This document shows positions 1 to 7,880 of a stretch of DNA of 13,212 bases, in pieces. Position 1 is the stretch's first letter, and the number at the start of each line of letters is the position of its first letter. The notes under the pieces are model-generated. The model was given only the letters and a program-made list of their open reading frames with translations. It had not been told where the DNA came from and did no database searches. The stretch spans positions 1-13,212 of the forward strand of contig CAYSEF010000048.1 in the NCBI GenBank assembly GCA_964430105.1, given 5' to 3'. The stretch is from UMGS1696 sp964430105. Its GTDB lineage: Bacteria; Bacillota; Clostridia; Oscillospirales; CAG-272. The position numbers were made by a program, and so were the translations under genes.

Positions 1-2
1 CA

Positions 3-59
3 GCACTTTTATTTGGTCTTTGCGCTTCGCTTATATTCAAAAGCAAATCTAGAACATGA
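3..59 (+). CDS. Possible 3' end of a truncated plus-strand gene
   Basis: Reading from base 3, the frame gives 18 residues and a TGA at 57-59. The peptide is a short hydrophobic stretch (ALLFGLCASLIF) followed by a basic tail (KSKSRT), which is what the C-terminal membrane segment of a membrane protein looks like. The stop lies 7 bases before an intrinsic terminator hairpin, as expected for a gene end. The competing frame from base 2 also stops nearby (TAG at 50-52), so the frame choice is uncertain. No family can be assigned from so few residues. The fragment could also be plain intergenic DNA. Confidence 0.25.
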   Translation, partial: ALLFGLCASLIFKSKSRT

Positions 60-61
60 GC

Positions 62-97
62 AAAAAACAGAGTCGTTTTATCGGCTCTGTTCTTTTT
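62..97. terminator. Bidirectional intrinsic terminator
   Basis: A 9-bp stem (ACAGAGTCG at 67-75 with CGGCTCTGT at 82-90, one G-T wobble) closes a 6-base loop. On the plus strand it is followed by a T-rich run (91-97). On the minus strand the A run at 62-67 supplies the T tract. It can therefore end a plus-strand gene entering from the left edge and the GH2 gene, whose stop codon lies about 130 bases away on the minus strand. The roughly 120 bases between the hairpin and the GH2 stop show nothing else recognisable. Confidence 0.7.
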
Positions 98-217
98 GTA
101 TTGATGTAATATGGGATATTATATACAGTCATAACTACTGTTACATTAATTTCACCGTTGCAAAAACGAGGTCATCACTGTTGAAAATAACTGTTTCCCC
201 TATTTTAGTACTCTTTA

Positions 218-2962
218 TCAAATGCTCTCTTTCAGTTCAACACGTCCTGCAATACCTGCACCTTTATCATTGTCAGTGTCTGCGTACAGCAAAATACGTA
301 TATCAGCATTCATTTCTGTAGACTCAAATGATGATGTAACATATTTGCCTTCATGTTGAACATTTATACAATCTATTTGCTTACCGTTTACAAATATTTC
401 AGCAGTGTCAAACAAAATATTGGAAAATTCTATTTTATATGTGCCATTCCGAATGATTTTTGGAGTAGTACGGTAAACTCTCCAACCGTGCATGAAATCT
501 TTTTGTCGCAAATCTCGAGTAAACTGTACCGGAGTGAAAGAATTCATATCATTATCGGCAATTTTTGCTATAGGGTCAGGTCTATATTCAGTAACTGCTG
601 ACATCGAAAAACCACCTAGAAGATAATCCGTTACAGGAGCAGGACATATTGGTGGAGCTACATTAACTATTTCAAATGTGAATTCTGCGTCAACAAGTCC
701 TTCACTATGTACTCTTAATGTAATGTTCTTTGCGCCAATATTAGCTGTAATTAGTGCTTGACACCATCCACAATATGCTTTTCGTTCAGGGATCACATCT
801 GATTCGTGACTGTTTGGATCTCCATTGCCAACACCGCGCACATATCCGTCACCGATAACATCAAAGCGCAACAAATTATCAGCCGTAGGAACAACGACAC
901 CATTTTTATCGACTATACAGAAGTTTACGATCGCAGTATCTGCCCCATCATTTTTTATTGTTGTATTGTCCGGTAAAATTTTAACTGCATAAGGACTTCC
1001 GGCTGTTCTCTGCTCTGATTCTGCTACGCAAGTATTATTTCTATATGCTTTTGCGCTAATACAACCTGGCACAAATTCTACCTGCCATTCAGCCGGTGCA
1101 CAAACATCACATATTTTTCTTCCCAGAGACTCGCCATTCAGAAATAGTTCTACTTCTTCACAGTTACTAACAGTCATAACTCGTACAGACTCATTTTCCA
1201 CATGATTCCAATGCGGAAGAATATGTACCATTGGTTCATCAGTGAAGCAAGCTTTGTTAAAATAGAATGAATCTTTGGCAAACCCACATGTATCCATAAT
1301 TCCAAACTGAGATGAAACCGACGGCCATGTAAACGGAGTAGGTTCTCCACGATAATCAAAGCCTGTCCAAACAAAGAAACCCGCAAAATAGTCGTGGCTA
1401 CGAACGAAGTTCCATGTTTCACGAACTGATTGTCCCCACGGAACTATATCTTCATCGTAGTTTGCAAGTACCTGTGCGCCTTCATAGTCGCTTCTATAAC
1501 ATCCTCTTGTTGATACAGCACTATTATTTTCAGAACCTATAATAGGCTGCTCAGGATGCTGTTTGTGCATATTATCAATAGCACCTATACCGTAATTGAT
1601 ACCGGTAACATCCATTTCCAAGCCAGCACCTTCCATAGAACCATTGATAGCTCCTGTCAAAAGACGTGTATCATCGAGATGAAGCACACGGCTTTTCATG
1701 CGTCGATAAATTTTTGCACCTTCATCTGTATTTTGCAAAGGTTCTTCATTAAACAGTGACCAGAATACTACAGAAGGATGATTTCGGTCACGCTTTACCA
1801 TAATGTCAATGTATTCGAGTACCTCAGTTCTTGATTCAAAACGACGGTTTTCATCCATAACTATCATTCCAAGTTCATCACAGGCATCGAGTATTTTCTT
1901 TGCGGGAAGATTATGCGCACACCGATATGCGTTTGAACCGAGTTCTTTGAGTCGTTTTATACGATAATACTGTACTGAATCAGGAAGTGCAACACCGACT
2001 CCTGCGTGATCCTGGTGATTACAAGTGCCCTTTATCTTGAGAGGATGCTCATTTAAGAAGAAGCCTTTTTCAGCATCGATTGCAATTGTTCTGAAACCTA
2101 TGCGTACATTTTCTTCATCAACAACTTTTCCATCTCGAATAACTTCAACTCGCAGTGTATAAAGTTTTGGATTATCTATATCCCATCTTATAGGGCGAGA
2201 TACTCTAAGTTTCTGCGTGATAACATCCTGTGAAGCAAAATCGCAGTTAATGTTATCTGTTGTTTTTTCTACAATAATCTTGTCACCGTCGAGTATCATT
2301 GAATGAATTGAAGCATTTACATTCTCATATGCGCTATTTTCAATAGTTGTCTCAACTTCAACATTCCAATTATTTTTTGTGCCATTTACAAGCTTAGGCT
2401 TTCCAAAAATACCATTATGTGCGATATGTAGTTTGTCCTTCGCATAAAGTCGAACATGGCGATATATTCCGGCACCCTCATACCACCAACCTTCAGTCTC
2501 AAATCCCTTTATATATACTGCAAGAACATTTGGACGTCCATCAAAATATGCACGATCGGTAATATTGAAAATGGTTTCGGTATATGCACTAAAAGAACGT
2601 TCCATTAACGAACCATTGAAGTAAAATTCAGCATTCACAGCTGTTCCTTCAAAGCAGATAAACAACTCACGTTCAGACAATGATTCATCCAAAACAAAAG
2701 ATTTTCTATACCAAGCATTATTTCTTGTACGATAGCCGTGAGAATGAAGGTTTTCAGCAGAAAAATCGCTTTCTGCGTAATAGTCATGTGGCAGATCGAC
2801 TATGCGCCAATCACTATCATACCAGTTCTTACCTGCCGGTCCACTTGCAGCGCCTGCTTTAGAACTTCCGTATGATTCTGCATGGCTATTTACCTTCTGT
2901 ACTGCAATGTCTCCAAGATGAAAACGCCAATCATGATCCAGATTCATCACTATTCGTTCCAT
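218..2962 (-). CDS. Glycoside hydrolase family 2 enzyme (beta-galactosidase-like)
   Basis: A 914-residue retaining glycosidase. Visible order: N-terminal jelly-roll sugar-binding domain (about 1-180, with HGYRTRNNAWYRKSF at 75-89), Ig-like domain (about 190-300), TIM-barrel catalytic domain (about 300-600), then C-terminal beta domains resembling the DUF4982 and GH2 C-terminal Ig-like families (about 600-765), and a last beta-rich domain (about 780-914). The acid/base is expected at Glu406 in WSLFNEE. The nucleophile is expected at Glu478 in IIGSENNS. There is no signal peptide, so it should act in the cytoplasm on sugars already imported. The start is supported by AAAGGA 8 bases upstream. 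It is divergent from the AraC regulator, which probably controls it. The family covers galactosidases, glucuronidases, mannosidases and others; the exact substrate cannot be read from the sequence. The long C-terminal extension argues against a minimal glucuronidase. Confidence 0.93.
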   Translation of the reverse strand: MERIVMNLDHDWRFHLGDIAVQKVNSHAESYGSSKAGAASGPAGKNWYDSDWRIVDLPHDYYAESDFSAENLHSHGYRTRNNAWYRKSFVLDESLSERELFICFEGTAVNAEFYFNGSLMERSFSAYTETIFNITDRAYFDGRPNVLAVYIKGFETEGWWYEGAGIYRHVRLYAKDKLHIAHNGIFGKPKLVNGTKNNWNVEVETTIENSAYENVNASIHSMILDGDKIIVEKTTDNINCDFASQDVITQKLRVSRPIRWDIDNPKLYTLRVEVIRDGKVVDEENVRIGFRTIAIDAEKGFFLNEHPLKIKGTCNHQDHAGVGVALPDSVQYYRIKRLKELGSNAYRCAHNLPAKKILDACDELGMIVMDENRRFESRTEVLEYIDIMVKRDRNHPSVVFWSLFNEEPLQNTDEGAKIYRRMKSRVLHLDDTRLLTGAINGSMEGAGLEMDVTGINYGIGAIDNMHKQHPEQPIIGSENNSAVSTRGCYRSDYEGAQVLANYDEDIVPWGQSVRETWNFVRSHDYFAGFFVWTGFDYRGEPTPFTWPSVSSQFGIMDTCGFAKDSFYFNKACFTDEPMVHILPHWNHVENESVRVMTVSNCEEVELFLNGESLGRKICDVCAPAEWQVEFVPGCISAKAYRNNTCVAESEQRTAGSPYAVKILPDNTTIKNDGADTAIVNFCIVDKNGVVVPTADNLLRFDVIGDGYVRGVGNGDPNSHESDVIPERKAYCGWCQALITANIGAKNITLRVHSEGLVDAEFTFEIVNVAPPICPAPVTDYLLGGFSMSAVTEYRPDPIAKIADNDMNSFTPVQFTRDLRQKDFMHGWRVYRTTPKIIRNGTYKIEFSNILFDTAEIFVNGKQIDCINVQHEGKYVTSSFESTEMNADIRILLYADTDNDKGAGIAGRVELKESI

Positions 2963-3026
2963 ATTTTAATTCCTTTCAAAGTGAATTTATTATTCGTAAA
3001 TGTTCAAACTTTCAGAATAGTCTCAC

Positions 3027-3055
3027 TTGACTTTTGGTTATATCTTATTTATAAT
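3027..3055 (+). promoter_or_regulatory. Sigma-A-type promoter of the AraC regulator gene
   Basis: TTGACT (3027-3032) and a perfect TATAAT (3050-3055) are separated by exactly 17 bases. Transcription would start near 3062, about 67 bases before the regulator's ATG. The -35 box overlaps a TTG at 3027 that opens the longer reading frame, so that TTG cannot be the translation start. The same 166-base gap (2963-3128) must also hold the divergent GH2 promoter. For that only a weak minus-strand candidate is seen, with -35 near 3015-3010 and -10 near 2992-2987. Confidence 0.8.
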
Positions 3056-3128
3056 TATAGTGCATAAAATTTGCAAGGTATATAACAAAAATACTTTATT
3101 TTATAACAATAGTTTCTGGAGAATTACC

Positions 3129-4037
3129 ATGGCTAAGTGGATAAGCATCGACGAAGAACAGGGTCAGATTATTTCTTTTGATGATAATTCTTTTCCTTTC
3201 GGAATATATATGGATATGTATCAGAAAATGGATGGAAATGCGCTTCCCTTTCATTGGCATAATTTAATTGAATTTGGACTTGTTTTAGCAGGTCAAATTG
3301 AAATGCATATTGACGATGAAATCATTATTCTCGATATGGGTGAATGCTTTTTTATTAATTCAAACACCTTGCACAGCAGTAAACAAATAAGCACATCGGA
3401 AGATGCTATAGTCTGCATTGTTTGTTTTAATTCTTCTTTACTTGCGGAAAATAAGAATGGCTCTATAAATAAAAAATACTTTCAACCAATGCGTGAAAGT
3501 TCCGTAAATGGCTTTAAAATCTCTCAAGCATCTATTGAAGGGAAAAAAATACATGACATTCTATGTGATTTTTCTAAAATAGAAGAAAAATCATTTGGAT
3601 ACGAACTAAAAATCATTTCGATGGTAAGTGAGCTATGGCTCGAAACCTTAAAATATGTAAATAATAATGCTGATATTTTTAGCTATACCAAAAGAGCCGG
3701 TTCTCCGCAAAAGGAAACAATAAAGCAGCTTCTTATATATGTTCAGGAGAATTACAAAAATTCTATCTCTATAGATATTCTATCAGAACACGCACATATA
3801 AGTAGAAGTGAATGTTTTAGGCTTTTCAAACAGTATACAGGTAAAACGCCATTTGATTACATAAACGATTATAGACTTATGCGCGCTGAATATCTTTTGA
3901 AAACTTCCACAATGTCAATTCTTGATATATGTTTAGCGTGTGGTTTTTCCGGTCAAAGCTACTTCGGAAAGATATTCAAAAATCGATACCATATTTCACC
4001 ATTAGCATATCGAAAGAAAAATGGTACAATAAAATAG
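3129..4037 (+). CDS. AraC-family transcriptional regulator
   Basis: A 302-residue sugar-type AraC regulator. The N-terminal cupin-like ligand domain spans about 1-170, with FHWHNLIEFGLVLAG at 41-55 and a PxHxH-type pattern typical of effector-binding pockets. The C-terminal double helix-turn-helix spans about 197-297: first helix-turn-helix around 213-245, second around 263-296 (SILDICLACGFSGQSYFGKIFK). The frame is open upstream to a TTG at 3027, but that lies in the -35 box. ATG 3129 has GGAGAA five bases upstream and is the clear start. The gene is divergent from the GH2 gene and convergent with the importer operon, so it probably regulates both in response to an imported sugar. Such regulators usually activate transcription. 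The effector is unknown. Confidence 0.93.
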   Translation: MAKWISIDEEQGQIISFDDNSFPFGIYMDMYQKMDGNALPFHWHNLIEFGLVLAGQIEMHIDDEIIILDMGECFFINSNTLHSSKQISTSEDAIVCIVCFNSSLLAENKNGSINKKYFQPMRESSVNGFKISQASIEGKKIHDILCDFSKIEEKSFGYELKIISMVSELWLETLKYVNNNADIFSYTKRAGSPQKETIKQLLIYVQENYKNSISIDILSEHAHISRSECFRLFKQYTGKTPFDYINDYRLMRAEYLLKTSTMSILDICLACGFSGQSYFGKIFKNRYHISPLAYRKKNGTIK

Positions 4038-4052
4038 TATATACAGAAAACA

Positions 4053-4095
4053 AAAAACGTGTCTGAATTACAAATGTAATTCTTGACACGTTTTT
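4053..4095. terminator. Bidirectional intrinsic terminator between convergent units
   Basis: A nearly perfect 43-base hairpin. The outer arms AAAAACGTGTC (4053-4063) and GACACGTTTTT (4085-4095) pair over 11 bp. The inner arms GAATTAC (4065-4071) and GTAATTC (4076-4082) pair over 7 bp around an AAAT loop, with a 1/2-base internal bulge between the stems. The terminal A and T runs give a T tract on either strand. It follows the AraC stop by 15 bases and the solute-binding-protein stop by about 22 bases, so it can end both convergent transcripts. Confidence 0.88.
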
Positions 4096-4117
4096 AATTA
4101 TACTGAAATTGTTCGTA

Positions 4118-6763
4118 TTATGAATTTTCAGCGATATAAATACTTGCACGGCTGGCGATAATTCTAGCAGTTTCTTCCGCACTTCTTGTGCCTGCAAAGA
4201 ATGTAGAAAGTTCTTCTTTAATTATTTCCAAGAGAGAGCTGTCTGTACGGCTGATCTGACCTGCACCTTCAATTATATCAAGTACCATATCAACACCTGC
4301 CTGATCGAACGGTCTGTTTGACTCCTTCAAATAGTTGATATAGTCCTCAGAATATCCGTAATCTCTTGCCCAACTGAAATCTTGATCTTGGTTTTCACTA
4401 TAATAATAATTATCAGAGGCAGTTGCGCTTCTTTCTTCATTTACACTACGCTTGATCGAGAAACCATAGCTGATTCCCTCATCTTCTGTAAGGAAATATT
4501 TGAGAATATCCCATGCCTGATTCTTAGCGTTTGAAGTAGCACTTATTGCAAATTCCATACGAGGAACGATAACTGAACCGTTTTCATTTTCGTTATTCGT
4601 TGGATATCCAATAGCAATAATATCACTTGTTGCAAACTCATTCATCTGATACAGCATTTCTGTGAATGATGAGATATAAACAGAATTAAACAGTGCATAA
4701 TCCTTATAGAAACGAAGACTATATTTTTCGCTAAATTCACGTTCTAACTCTTCATCATATATATAATCAGGTCCCATTGAATCGTAGTATGCATCCCAGT
4801 AACTCTTTTCTGAGCAAGTTGAAATGTATTTTATCAAATCAATAAAGCCCTGTGACTGGAACTGTGTAGTTCCAGTTTCCCAGTCAACAAATGAGTTTAA
4901 CGATACGTCAAACAGATTGTTAACAATGTCATCTCTATCCCAATCCATAAATGCTGTCATTTCTTCGGGCATACTGTTGATACAAGCCATCATCTCTTCA
5001 AAAGTCCAACCCGGTTCTTTTCCAACGTGATTAGTCTTTGCTACAAGAGTGTTGATTGAGAAGCCAAGTATCATGGAGTAAAGCTTTCCATCAACAGAGT
5101 TTGCATCAAAAATATTTGTATAATAATCATTTCTGTTTATGCCTATTTCAGGGTCGTCGATGAATTTATTGAGATCAGTAAAGATTCCCTTCTGGAAGTA
5201 GCTTTCAACCGGAAGACTGGTGTTCAGATATATCATATCCGGGACTTTACCCATAATGATATCATTATTTAGTTGCTGTACTGCACCAGTCCACTGATTT
5301 TCTTCATTATTATATTGATCATAGCTTATAACCGCAATACGAACGCCTGTGTTTCGTTTGTTATAACGAATGATAGCTCTTGTGAGATTGTAATCAGAGG
5401 AGGTACATCCAATCTTAACTATTATTTCTTCGCTAAGGAGTTCATCCGGTACCTTCTCGAGTACCTGTAATGTTGTACTTCTTCCTCCTTCTGCCTCCCA
5501 ATCAGTACTTGCAAACAAAATTCTGCCATCATCCATTACAAGCATATAGGAAGAGTTTGAATTGTCTATATCTGAGTTAATATAATTGAGGATTTCCGCT
5601 GTGGTATCAGTTGCAATATCATATGCATATACACCTGAGTTCATCTGATAGTATACCTTTTCGGAATCTGATCCAATAATTCCATAGTAATTATCGAATA
5701 TATCCTTAAGTATTTCGGATTCCACATCAAAGAGCTGTCCATTCTCGATGTATTTTACTTTATATCCATCGCTATAGTATGTAAGGTATATTTTGTCACC
5801 AATACTCATTATATTATTGATCCAGCGTGCTTCGACTTCAATTTGACCGGTATATTTGAAGTCGGAATCAAGAATGATTATGGTACTTTCCAATGACATA
5901 TAATAGTTTCCATCAGAAGCAACAACGACATTATTTACATAAACATTATTAACGTCAAGTCCTGCTTCTGTAATAATATCATTCAAATAAACATCAAATA
6001 TATCACCTGTTGATGCATCAATAATCAAGAAATAATACTTTGATGATGATTCACCAAGCTCCTCATCATATTCCCATGAACTCGTAGTTGCAGTAATTTC
6101 GCCATTTTTTGTTATAGAAAAATTATTAAGATAACCGTCTCCCTTACTTTCAATATCAAGCGGAATTTCTGTAATTTCACCGGTATCTATAGAGAGACAG
6201 CAAAGGATTTGGACACTTGAATAGCTAAACCACCATCCATCCGGAAGCACATCACCTTCAACGTCACCATTAACTTCACTAACAACTTCAGTTACAACTG
6301 CGCCTGTTAATGCGGGAGCCACCTTATTTGTCTGTACTTCAACTGTAGCATCAGCAACAGCATCAACAATAGCAACACCGTTGATATCATCAATCTCAAC
6401 TTCAACTTCTTCTATAAATTCCTCTACAGGAATATCTACAGCCGGCATTACTTCAAAATCTTCATATACGCCTGATCCTGACTGATAATAATAACCTTCG
6501 CGACGTTCAACTTCTTCGCCAAGCTCGTTATGTGTTATGGTATACTCTTTATAATATGTAAAATAAGCAGTACCATTCGCATAGTAGAGGCGGTTGATAT
6601 AATCAATATTCTCCGGCAACTTGAGATCAGTAGAGCTGTAAACATTTGTACGCTTTTCCTTCACCGGCTCTGTCCCAGTCTTATTACAAGATGACAGAAC
6701 AGAGAGTGAAGACAATGCCATAATCATTGCAAGAGCTGCGGAAATAATCCTTCTTTTTTTCAT
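4118..6763 (-). CDS. Large sugar ABC transporter solute-binding lipoprotein with N-terminal propeller-like region
   Basis: An 881-residue lipoprotein. The signal peptide (MKKRR, hydrophobic 6-22) ends in the lipobox LSSC, with Cys26 as the lipidated residue, so it is held on the outer face of the membrane. Residues about 50-440 are not a standard binding-protein fold. They contain repeated beta-rich segments with short turn motifs (for example DTGEI, STGDI, ATDTTAE) resembling propeller blades, interrupted at about 105-172 by a Glu/Val/Asp-rich insertion. Residues about 445-880 look like a family 1 extracellular sugar-binding domain (VPDMIYLN, then KNQAWDILKYFLTEDEG). That half alone is the usual length for the family. 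The start has GAGG seven bases upstream, and the gene begins 12 bases after the preceding gene. It is the last gene of the importer operon, which is unusual because the binding protein normally comes first. The ligand is unknown. Confidence 0.85.
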   Translation of the reverse strand: MKKRRIISAALAMIMALSSLSVLSSCNKTGTEPVKEKRTNVYSSTDLKLPENIDYINRLYYANGTAYFTYYKEYTITHNELGEEVERREGYYYQSGSGVYEDFEVMPAVDIPVEEFIEEVEVEIDDINGVAIVDAVADATVEVQTNKVAPALTGAVVTEVVSEVNGDVEGDVLPDGWWFSYSSVQILCCLSIDTGEITEIPLDIESKGDGYLNNFSITKNGEITATTSSWEYDEELGESSSKYYFLIIDASTGDIFDVYLNDIITEAGLDVNNVYVNNVVVASDGNYYMSLESTIIILDSDFKYTGQIEVEARWINNIMSIGDKIYLTYYSDGYKVKYIENGQLFDVESEILKDIFDNYYGIIGSDSEKVYYQMNSGVYAYDIATDTTAEILNYINSDIDNSNSSYMLVMDDGRILFASTDWEAEGGRSTTLQVLEKVPDELLSEEIIVKIGCTSSDYNLTRAIIRYNKRNTGVRIAVISYDQYNNEENQWTGAVQQLNNDIIMGKVPDMIYLNTSLPVESYFQKGIFTDLNKFIDDPEIGINRNDYYTNIFDANSVDGKLYSMILGFSINTLVAKTNHVGKEPGWTFEEMMACINSMPEEMTAFMDWDRDDIVNNLFDVSLNSFVDWETGTTQFQSQGFIDLIKYISTCSEKSYWDAYYDSMGPDYIYDEELEREFSEKYSLRFYKDYALFNSVYISSFTEMLYQMNEFATSDIIAIGYPTNNENENGSVIVPRMEFAISATSNAKNQAWDILKYFLTEDEGISYGFSIKRSVNEERSATASDNYYYSENQDQDFSWARDYGYSEDYINYLKESNRPFDQAGVDMVLDIIEGAGQISRTDSSLLEIIKEELSTFFAGTRSAEETARIIASRASIYIAENS

Positions 6764-6775
6764 GTTATAACCTCA

Positions 6776-7864
6776 CTAAACTGTTGATTTCGATTTTCTT
6801 ATTTTCTTTTTACGTTTTGCTTGCTTTTTTTCGATTTTTTGCCATGTATTTTTCAGGGTATCAGTAAAAGTATATCCAGAAACACGAAGTAGTATGAACG
6901 AAAGAAGCATTGCGGTTACGCCTATTGCGACAAGTCCAACTTCAAAAATCATCATAACTGCGCAGGTGTAATCTAACACCTTTGCTTCATTCTCCCAATA
7001 TGGGTATTCTATTTTATTCTGTTTTATCCATGAATATTTCAGAGATTTCATATTATTGAAGCGGTTTGTGATTGAAAATCTATCAGAAGTCTCTGCAATC
7101 TCGGTTGTCTCCTCATTCATTTTAACAACGCCATTGAATATATTCATAGCAAATGATTTTACTGAGTTTGGCAAAGTCACTTCAAACATAGTAATATTGG
7201 CGTTATTTCCAACAATTTTAGAGTATCCGGCATAGTTCATATACATTCGTGGACGATCGCCGTAAGTATAACCATATGTTCCACCGGAGGTTTCTTTTTC
7301 GACTACTCCTACCACCACAAATTCCACATCATTAATTGTAACTGTCATCCCGATGATGTTTTCTGCACCAAATACCTTCCACGCAAGATCACGGTCAATC
7401 ACGATACCCATTGGGTTGGAATCATCATTCAGAAAAGGAGAACCGTAAGTAAACTTCATTTGGTGGAATACAAAGAAGTCACCACCTACTGCCATTACTT
7501 CTGCTGTAGTACTTCCCTTTGAGCCTGTTATACTAAGTGTATCCTCAGTAATGTAGCAATATGCCCATGAACGTGCTCCTTCCTTTGGTGTGATTGACGC
7601 AGAAAGGAGCGAATTGTCCATAGAATGTGCCCATGAGCCTACCTGGTCTACTGTTACAGCTGAACTGTTTTCTGTATACATTGTTATCGTGGCATAATTA
7701 TCACCATTTGATGACCATCTCTCGCCTGCATCGATAAATTCAATCTGCCCCTGCATAAGAAATACACAAAACTCAAATATTCCGAGCAGTAATACACAGG
7801 CTACAAAAATTATTGCACTAATGCCTGATGCACCAAGCACTTTTTTATTTACTTTATCGTTCAC
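6776..7864 (-). CDS. Two-TM protein with MacB-like extracellular core domain
   Basis: A 362-residue membrane protein: cytosolic start, TM1 at about 13-37, extracellular domain at about 40-295, TM2 at about 298-327, and a very basic cytosolic tail (KKQAKRKKKIRKSKS). The extracellular part resembles the MacB periplasmic core domain, best seen in the stretch at about 151-190 (GIVIDRDLAWKVFG, then IIGMTVTINDVEFVVVGVVEK). MacB-type permeases have four membrane helices, with an FtsX domain after the core. Here only one helix follows, so the FtsX unit is missing, and there is no ATPase. The start codon is GTG (7864-7862) with AGGTG six bases upstream. It lies 16 bases after the adaptor gene and 12 before the binding-protein gene. 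Its role is not established. I infer a structural partner of the adaptor or of the importer rather than a transporter by itself. Confidence 0.75.
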   Translation of the reverse strand: MNDKVNKKVLGASGISAIIFVACVLLLGIFEFCVFLMQGQIEFIDAGERWSSNGDNYATITMYTENSSAVTVDQVGSWAHSMDNSLLSASITPKEGARSWAYCYITEDTLSITGSKGSTTAEVMAVGGDFFVFHQMKFTYGSPFLNDDSNPMGIVIDRDLAWKVFGAENIIGMTVTINDVEFVVVGVVEKETSGGTYGYTYGDRPRMYMNYAGYSKIVGNNANITMFEVTLPNSVKSFAMNIFNGVVKMNEETTEIAETSDRFSITNRFNNMKSLKYSWIKQNKIEYPYWENEAKVLDYTCAVMMIFEVGLVAIGVTAMLLSFILLRVSGYTFTDTLKNTWQKIEKKQAKRKKKIRKSKSTV

Positions 7865-7880
7865 AGCTTACACCTATCAA

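Noticed and set aside
13..321. Plus-strand open frame of 102 codons at the left end
   Set aside because: It runs through the terminator hairpin and into the GH2 gene's antisense strand, has no ribosome binding site, and its residues are Cys/Tyr-rich noise.
3027..3128. Longer AraC protein starting at TTG 3027
   Set aside because: The TTG is part of the -35 box, upstream of the predicted transcription start. ATG 3129 has a good binding site and fits family length.
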